A DNA stretch of 39,428 nt from Gammaproteobacteria bacterium (lineage in GTDB: Bacteria > Pseudomonadota > Gammaproteobacteria > UBA5861): the NCBI GenBank assembly GCA_022360445.1, contig JAKSCV010000080.1:1-39428 (forward strand). The letters run 5' to 3'. The notes under the pieces were generated by a model. The model made no database searches, was not told where the DNA came from, and saw only the letters and a list, made by a program, of their open reading frames with translations. This document shows, piece after piece, positions 34,448 to 39,428 of this stretch. Within the stretch, counting starts at the first letter, position 1, and each line of letters opens with the position of its first letter. Both the position numbers and the translations under genes were made by a program.

Positions 34448-34581
34448 GGAACTTTCACAAGGCCTAGACATTGTTTCAAAACCACATCTCGACCACGAAA
34501 AAAACTCTGAGCCAGCAATATCATGAATTAAATCAGAGGTTCCCTAGCACAAACTGCCTTCAACAACGGGAGGAAACAAAC

Positions 34582-36285
34582 ATGACTCATTACCCCATGG
34601 CCGAACGTTATCTCGCGGAAACACACCGCGTAGAAAACATTCCCCCACTGCTTGAAAACTACAATCTTTACACACAAGACCCCGCTTTAATGGCAGCCGT
34701 TACTCGCGAAGGCGGAGCCTGGGCCAATGAAACACTCACACAATTTGGAGCCCTTACCGGGTCATGCGAGCGCATCAACTGGGGTGAACAAGCCAACCGA
34801 TATCCGCCCCGGTTTACCAGCCATAACCGCTACGGGGAACGGGTCGACGAAATCGAATTTCACCCGGCTTATCATCAACTGATGAAAACCGCCAAAGAAA
34901 GCGGTTTACACGCCTTACCGTGGACACAGTCCGGCCCGGGCGTGCACGTCGTCAGGGCTGCACTCTACTACCAGCAAGCACAGATCGAAGCCGGACACGG
35001 TTGTCCCATCACCATGACTTTTGCCTGCATTCCCACACTCAGAAAACAAACGGATATCGCCAAAGCCTGGCTGCCTAAGATCCTGAGCCCTGAGTATGAT
35101 CCCTCAAATCGACCAGACCAGGAAAAGCAAGGGCTCACACTCGGCATGGCCATGACAGAAAAACAAGGCGGCAGCGATGTACGGACAAACAGCACCCAAG
35201 CCTACGCCATCGGCACTGGCGGCCCGGGGCAGGCCTACGAGCTTGTTGGGCACAAATACTTCGTCTCTGCCCCCATGAGCGACGGCTTCCTCACCCTGGC
35301 CAAAACGGATCAAGGCATCAGCTGCTTTTTAATCCCCCGCTGGCGACCCGACGGCAGCAAAAATCCCATGCACATCAACCAACTCAAAGACAAAATGGGT
35401 AATGTTTCCAACGCCTCCTGCGAAACAGAGCTGAGAGGTGCTCTGGCCTGGATGATTGGGGAAGAAGGTCGGGGCATCGCCAACATCCTTGAAATGGTCG
35501 CACTGACCCGGTTTGATTGCATAATCGGCTCATCCGCTGGCATGCGTCAGGCTGTTAGCCAAGCCGTACACCACTGCACCCATCGCTCAGCGTTTGGCAA
35601 CACACTGACCCAACAACCGCTCATGCAAAACGTACTCGCCGACTTGGCACTCGAAGCCGAAGCGGCCACAGCGCTGACATTTCGCCTGGCTCGCGCCCTG
35701 GACCGCTCTCTCACCGACGAAGCCGAAGCCTTGCTCAACCGTCTGGCCACACCCATCGGTAAATTCTGGGTTTGCAAACGGACGCCTGAACACGCTTATG
35801 AAGCCATGGAATGCATTGGCGGCAGCGGCGCCATGGAAACCACACGCATGCCTCGCCTTTACCGGGAAGCGCCGATCAACGCCATTTGGGAAGGCAGTGG
35901 CAATATCCAATGCCTGGACGTTCTGCGAGCGATTGAAAAAAGTCCTGACGCCCTGGACGTCTTCTTGGCCGAAGTCAAACTCAGCCACGGGCAGCACCCC
36001 GCGCTCGACACCACCATTCGAGACCTGGAAAAGCGGCTCTTAAAACCCAAAGAACTGGAATATCATGCGCGTGAACTCGTAACAAAAATGGCCCTTGCGC
36101 TGCAAGGTTCCTTGCTCATTCGCGCCGGACAGGCGGCTGTCAGTGACGCCTTTTGTGCCGTTCGACTGGCTCCTGACAATACTCGCATCTACGGTTCACT
36201 CCCCAAAGGTGTTGACTGCCAGGCCTTGATTGCGAGAGCCCGACCAGACATTGACTTATCACCCTCGCGGGCCATTCCGGGTTAA
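34582..36285 (+). CDS. aidB: AidB-like acyl-CoA dehydrogenase family protein
   Basis: This 567-residue flavoprotein (ATG at 34582, with GGGAGGAAACAAAC directly upstream; the frame is open from 34471 but lacks a start signal there) is of the AidB type: N-terminal [40 protein letters not shown] in the FAD/acyl-CoA dehydrogenase core, [30 protein letters not shown], and [22 protein letters not shown]-type C-terminal core, followed by the extra helical domain that in E. coli AidB binds DNA. AidB is part of the adaptive response to alkylation damage, thought to protect DNA; catalytic dehydrogenase activity is weak. Length is slightly greater than E. coli AidB (541). No ada or alkB homologue is in the window. 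It overlaps the convergent yaiI by 27 bp. Confidence 0.88.
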   Translation: MTHYPMAERYLAETHRVENIPPLLENYNLYTQDPALMAAVTREGGAWANETLTQFGALTGSCERINWGEQANRYPPRFTSHNRYGERVDEIEFHPAYHQLMKTAKESGLHALPWTQSGPGVHVVRAALYYQQAQIEAGHGCPITMTFACIPTLRKQTDIAKAWLPKILSPEYDPSNRPDQEKQGLTLGMAMTEKQGGSDVRTNSTQAYAIGTGGPGQAYELVGHKYFVSAPMSDGFLTLAKTDQGISCFLIPRWRPDGSKNPMHINQLKDKMGNVSNASCETELRGALAWMIGEEGRGIANILEMVALTRFDCIIGSSAGMRQAVSQAVHHCTHRSAFGNTLTQQPLMQNVLADLALEAEAATALTFRLARALDRSLTDEAEALLNRLATPIGKFWVCKRTPEHAYEAMECIGGSGAMETTRMPRLYREAPINAIWEGSGNIQCLDVLRAIEKSPDALDVFLAEVKLSHGQHPALDTTIRDLEKRLLKPKELEYHARELVTKMALALQGSLLIRAGQAAVSDAFCAVRLAPDNTRIYGSLPKGVDCQALIARARPDIDLSPSRAIPG

Positions 36286-36729
36286 CCAACTGTCCAGCTG
36301 ATTGGCGAAAGACTGCCGGTCAGCCTGGCTCAATGACGCAGGCCCACCCGTCTCTACACCGCTGGCGCGCAGTGTTTCCATAAAGTCACGCATACTCAAG
36401 CGGGACCGAATCGTCTCCGTTGAGTACAACTCCCCCCGTGGACTCAATGCGTGTCCTCCTTTTTCCAAAACAGCAGCCGCTAAAGGGATATCGGCTGTAA
36501 TCACCAAATCGCCCGACTCCATCCGCTCAACGATCGTATCGTCGGCCACATCAAACCCGGACGGAACCTGTAACATAGTAATGTGTTGAGCACGAGGCAC
36601 ACGAATCGCTTGATTCGCCACCAACGTCAAAGCAACTCCCGTACGTGTGGCGGCTCTGAATAGAATCTCCCGAATCACCACCGGACACGCATCAGCATCG
36701 ACCCAAATTTTAACCGCAACAGACGTCAT
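36259..36729 (-). CDS. YaiI/YqxD family (DUF188) protein
   Basis: This 156-residue protein matches the YaiI/YqxD family: [21 protein letters not shown] at the N-terminus with the conserved Asp-Ala-Asp-Ala-Cys-Pro cluster, [40 protein letters not shown], and a C-terminal helix ending [13 protein letters not shown]. The fold is PIN/NYN-like, suggesting a nuclease or RNA-related role, but no activity is established. Its last nine codons overlap the end of aidB on the opposite strand (36259-36285). The ATG at 36729 is preceded by AAGGAGCTGGT, a good ribosome-binding site. Confidence 0.9.
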   Translation of the reverse strand: MTSVAVKIWVDADACPVVIREILFRAATRTGVALTLVANQAIRVPRAQHITMLQVPSGFDVADDTIVERMESGDLVITADIPLAAAVLEKGGHALSPRGELYSTETIRSRLSMRDFMETLRASGVETGGPASLSQADRQSFANQLDSWLTRNGPRG

Positions 36730-37146
36730 ACCAGCTCCTTACGCACAGTTTCACAATACTTTTCAAAGACAACTCATCCCACACTCACGGGTTGAGTGAT
36801 AAGGGCATGGACTGGTGCAGGGTTAACATTGAAACGACACCAGCCCTGCTCGGAAAGTTAACGATTATCGCGTGGACGTGCATGCAGCTATGGCCAAGCA
36901 ATAGGCCAATAGTCGCTTACTCAAAACCCTTGCATCCATCACAATCCTTGCGTTTACCAGCTCCCCATTCCCCAAAGAGGAAAAAATTAATAGTTGACCA
37001 GAGCATGAAGTGTATGACCAAAAACAAAACAATAAAAACGATTAAAACGTTCACTTTGATCTCTTTTAAAAAGGGATTGGTATGACTATGGCAGAAGCTG
37101 TAACCGGCATCAAATCAAAGGCCGAGAGCTTACCCGTACAGGAAAG

Positions 37147-37175
37147 TGAGTCATCCTCACGGGTGCGGGGAATAC
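37147..37175 (-). repeat. Single type I-E CRISPR-repeat-like sequence (orphan)
   Basis: Read on the minus strand, the 29 bases start GTATTCCCCGCACCCG and continue TGAGGATGACTCA, close to the GT-TTCCCCGC-nnCG-GGGGATgAaCCG pattern of type I-E repeats, including the C-rich/G-rich stem and the ATGA segment. No second copy is seen at the expected ~61-bp spacing on either side, and no cas gene is in the window, so it is not an array. Confidence 0.35.
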
Positions 37176-37531
37176 CCATTTTAGTTAACACGTATCTGCG
37201 AGATAAAATATTCATTGTGGCTTTTTCCCCTAAAACTAAACCACCATGAAGTAGAGTTTCAGACATTAGCCTGGTTTGGTCAGAGGGAGCCTCTTATTAA
37301 GTCCATACTGTACAAAGATCGTGGAACCCCGGTCTTTGATGGAAATGGGTTTGAGTGGGGCAAAGGGGTTAATTGACTCATCGTGCAAACATCCTTGCTA
37401 TAAGGCACCCCCTAATCAGGCAATAACAAATTCTACAACGGTTCGTGGTTCTTCCATCGATAAACTCGAAAACCACTGTTGGTCAGTGGACAAGATACGA
37501 CTATGACTGAGTGCTCCCGCCAACGGTATGC

Positions 37532-37554
37532 TGGCCTGCCCGGAGAGCAGGCCA
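37532..37554 (-). terminator. Hairpin downstream of the RhlE-type helicase gene
   Basis: TGGCCTGC (37532-37539) pairs perfectly with GCAGGCCA (37547-37554) around a 7-nt loop, 16 bp past the helicase stop codon. There is no T-run in the direction of transcription, so it may act as a transcript-end stabiliser or a weak or Rho-assisted terminator. Confidence 0.5.
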
Positions 37555-37569
37555 TCGTTTGGTGGACGT

Positions 37570-38994
37570 TCAGTGAGTGAGCATTAAGGCCTTGACGGCC
37601 CTGCTGCGCTGACTGCGTTGGCGTTTAGGCCTTGGCTGGGAGCCTGAGTTACTGCGGTATTCACCGTTACCCGCTGTGGGTGCCGATTTTTGAGCAGGTT
37701 TACGGTTACGGCGACTTTGAGGTCGATCGCTACCCGGTGATTTTTTACTGCCCTGTGCGCTGCTACCGGAGCCGCCGAAGTTTTTCTGTTTCTTAGGTTT
37801 CTTATTTTTCAGTGGCAGAATCCTGCGTGACTCGGGCAGCAAGTGCTGTGGCTCGAAGCCATCAACGACCTCGCGGTCAATGTGCTTCTGAAGCAGGCGC
37901 TCAATATCCTGCAGCTGATCGATTTCATCGGCGCTGACCAATGAGATAGCGTGCCCTTGCATGCCGGCACGACCCGTGCGACCAATACGGTGAACATAGT
38001 CAGCAGGTACGTTGGGCAGGTCGTAGTTGACGACTTGAGGCAATTGCTGAATATCAATCCCACGGGCGGCAATATCGGTGGCGATCAGCAGGGTGGTTTT
38101 GCCGTCTTTAAAATCAGCGAGCGCCTGGGTACGTTGGTTCTGGCTTTTGTTGCCGTGAATAGCAGCGGCTTTGATGCCGTCGTTTTCAAGCAGTCGAACC
38201 AGTTTGTTCGCGCCGTGCTTAGTGCGACTGAATACCAGTGCCTGTTCCCAGTTCTGAGTCCGGGTCAGGTAACTGAGCAGGCGTGTTTTTGCCGCCTTAT
38301 CGACCGGGTGCAACTTATGCTCAATCTGGGTATTGGTGGTATTTTTTTTGGCAACACTAACCTCGGCTGGACTATTCAGCAGGCGTTGTGCCAGCTCGCG
38401 TATTTCATCCGAGAAGGTCGCCGAGAACAGCAGGCTCTGACGCTGCTTCGGCAGCACCTTTAATATGCGTTTGATGTCATGGATAAAGCCCATGTCGAGC
38501 ATACGGTCGGCTTCGTCCAGGACCAGAATATCCAGCTCGTTGAATTGCACAGCGTTCTGGCTGTAGAGGTCAAGCAGACGGCCCGGGGTAGCTACCAGCA
38601 CCTCAACACCACCGCGCAGCTTTCGCATCTGTGGATTAATGTTGACACCCCCGAACACCGCGGCAGAGCGGATTTTGGTGTGCTTGCTGTATAACTCAAC
38701 ATTTTCAAGAATTTGAGCGGCAAGCTCACGGGTTGGAGTCAGCACCAGTGTTTTTACACGGTTACCGGAGGCGCGAGGTTTGTCCAGCAGTTGCTGTAAC
38801 ACGGGCAGAGTGAAGGCGGCTGTTTTGCCGGTGCCTGTCTGCGCGGATGCCAGCAGGTCGCCACCTTGCAGTACCACCGGAATGGCTTTGGCCTGGATAG
38901 GTGATGGCGTGGTGTAACCTTTTTCTTTAACAGCGCGGGCAATCGGTTCGGCCAGAGCCAGCTCGTCAAACGTAATTTCAATTGTATCGGACAT
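37570..38994 (-). CDS. rhlE: DEAD-box RNA helicase, RhlE type
   Basis: This ATP-dependent RNA helicase of about 474 residues (start ATG at 38994, [18 protein letters not shown]) acts in RNA remodelling such as ribosome assembly or decay. It has all core motifs: Q motif ([14 protein letters not shown]), Walker A ([11 protein letters not shown]), [27 protein letters not shown] (DEAD), [26 protein letters not shown] and [10 protein letters not shown]. The C-terminal tail from about residue 380 is basic, rich in Lys/Arg/Gly/Ser/Pro, as in RhlE proteins, and probably binds RNA without specificity. The frame runs on upstream to 39120, but that extension has no family resemblance; GGAATATT precedes the chosen ATG. 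It stands alone. Confidence 0.9.
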   Translation of the reverse strand: MSDTIEITFDELALAEPIARAVKEKGYTTPSPIQAKAIPVVLQGGDLLASAQTGTGKTAAFTLPVLQQLLDKPRASGNRVKTLVLTPTRELAAQILENVELYSKHTKIRSAAVFGGVNINPQMRKLRGGVEVLVATPGRLLDLYSQNAVQFNELDILVLDEADRMLDMGFIHDIKRILKVLPKQRQSLLFSATFSDEIRELAQRLLNSPAEVSVAKKNTTNTQIEHKLHPVDKAAKTRLLSYLTRTQNWEQALVFSRTKHGANKLVRLLENDGIKAAAIHGNKSQNQRTQALADFKDGKTTLLIATDIAARGIDIQQLPQVVNYDLPNVPADYVHRIGRTGRAGMQGHAISLVSADEIDQLQDIERLLQKHIDREVVDGFEPQHLLPESRRILPLKNKKPKKQKNFGGSGSSAQGSKKSPGSDRPQSRRNRKPAQKSAPTAGNGEYRSNSGSQPRPKRQRSQRSRAVKALMLTH

Positions 38995-39428
38995 AATATT
39001 CCATCGAATGCCGCCACCCCGCCAGGGTGACCGCAAGAGTTGTTGCCCAGATGGGCAGTAAGCTGCAGTAGACAGAAAGAACGGGGGTTCAACGCATACT
39101 GAAGCCAGCGATTCAGCCAACCTGGGTTGGCAGGGTGCGGCATTCAGATATTGTCAGGATCAAGGAGAAGTCAATGAAGAAGTCGATGAAGAGGCAATAA
39201 AGGATGTCGCGACAGTTGTAAGCTGTCTCTAGATGAGAGTATAACAGCATTGGTGCCCACAGTGGGAAATCCGCAAGAAATAATGATCCGCTAAAAAAGA
39301 GGGGGCTCATCTGAAAAATACTCCAGAAGAAAGCGTTACGTGCGGCTATTAACGCGGGTGACTCAATTGATTCCTGGCCATTTTTCAGGTGTTAATGACT
39401 GACAACCGGTTTACTTTTGCTCATTGAG
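38995..39428. other. Upstream region of the RhlE-type helicase gene, no clear gene
   Basis: No convincing coding sequence is seen. A short degenerate 12-bp repeat (GAAGTCAATGAA / GAAGTCGATGAA, 39167-39190) is present, and a dyad GACAG/CTGTC lies near 39210-39230. This may include a long 5' leader of the helicase transcript, a common trait of cold-induced DEAD-box genes, but no structure could be established. Confidence 0.35.

Larger units (their letters stand above)
36730..37569. other. 840-bp region without a convincing gene
   Basis: Short open frames on both strands here (for example 36792-37085 plus, 37066-37266 minus, 37276-37506 plus) lack family resemblance, good ribosome-binding sites and coding-like composition. 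Recognisable elements are the CRISPR-repeat-like sequence at 37147-37175, a dyad CAAAGATC/GGTCTTTG (37313-37338), and a hairpin near the rhlE 3' end (37532-37554). The region may be eroded accessory DNA. Confidence 0.5.

Noticed and set aside
36792-37085. 97-codon plus-strand open frame as a gene
   Set aside because: No ribosome-binding site, no family resemblance, composition unlike the neighbouring genes.
36730-37569. CRISPR array
   Set aside because: Only one repeat-like unit; no second copy at about 61-bp spacing on either side and no cas genes.
39113-39310. 65-codon minus-strand frame with an FIDFFIDF motif
   Set aside because: The motif comes from a small degenerate 12-bp repeat; no start signal and no recognisable family.

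Overview
This window looks like chromosomal DNA of a free-living, probably marine or salt-adapted gammaproteobacterium. It carries a long-form leuA, an RhlE-type helicase, an aidB homologue, Hsp33, a homodimeric-type pyruvate dehydrogenase E1 (AceE), and genes for using ectoine as a nutrient. I cannot name the genus from sequence alone; Oceanospirillales or Alteromonadales-like bacteria are an inference. No rRNA or tRNA gene was seen.

Left part (1-8.6 kb). An ectoine-catabolism operon on the minus strand (doeB2, doeD, and doeA running off the left edge) lies downstream of a YhiN/HI0933-type flavoprotein. A 33-bp tandem repeat sits between them. An OmpA-domain periplasmic or outer-membrane protein (plus strand) and a large VCBS/FG-GAP lipoprotein (minus strand) converge on a hairpin built from an 11-mer present three times.

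Accessory patch (8.6-11.1 kb). A truncated, frameshifted IS4-family transposase abuts a 5'-truncated, frameshifted IS5-family transposase. The IS5 remnant runs into the 3' end of an AT-rich DUF1772 membrane gene. Upstream of that gene, on the opposite strand, is a short remnant resembling the N-terminus of an integron-type or tyrosine recombinase. The geometry (integrase divergent from a small AT-rich cassette-like gene) suggests a decayed integron.

Amino-acid and acyl-CoA region (11.1-20.8 kb). A MocR-type regulator is divergent from a class IV (IlvE-like) aminotransferase translationally coupled to a small integral membrane protein, with three CTGTACC motifs in the shared control region. 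A DUF2288 gene, leuA, a divergent Lrp/AsnC regulator, and a two-gene biotin-dependent acyl-CoA carboxylase follow. Several of these genes point to branched-chain amino acid metabolism.

Stress, signalling and central metabolism (20.8-31.1 kb). hslO is followed by a hybrid histidine kinase (6 TM, HisKA, HATPase, REC, HPt) and an REC-HD-GYP response regulator, a likely phosphorelay to c-di-GMP turnover. Then comes the aceE-aceF-lpd operon (minus strand), in which the E2 has a single lipoyl domain and the E3 carries its own lipoyl domain.

Right part (31.1-39.4 kb). argG has a perfect inverted repeat just before its start. It is followed by a GFA-family gene with cassette-like flanks, upp, a LysE-family exporter, aidB, a convergent overlapping yaiI/yqxD gene, about 840 bp without a convincing gene (holding a single type I-E CRISPR-repeat-like sequence), and an RhlE-type DEAD-box helicase. 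No complete new multi-gene system is evident. The best leads are the decayed integron patch, the MocR/aminotransferase/membrane-protein unit, and several unassigned operator-like repeats.
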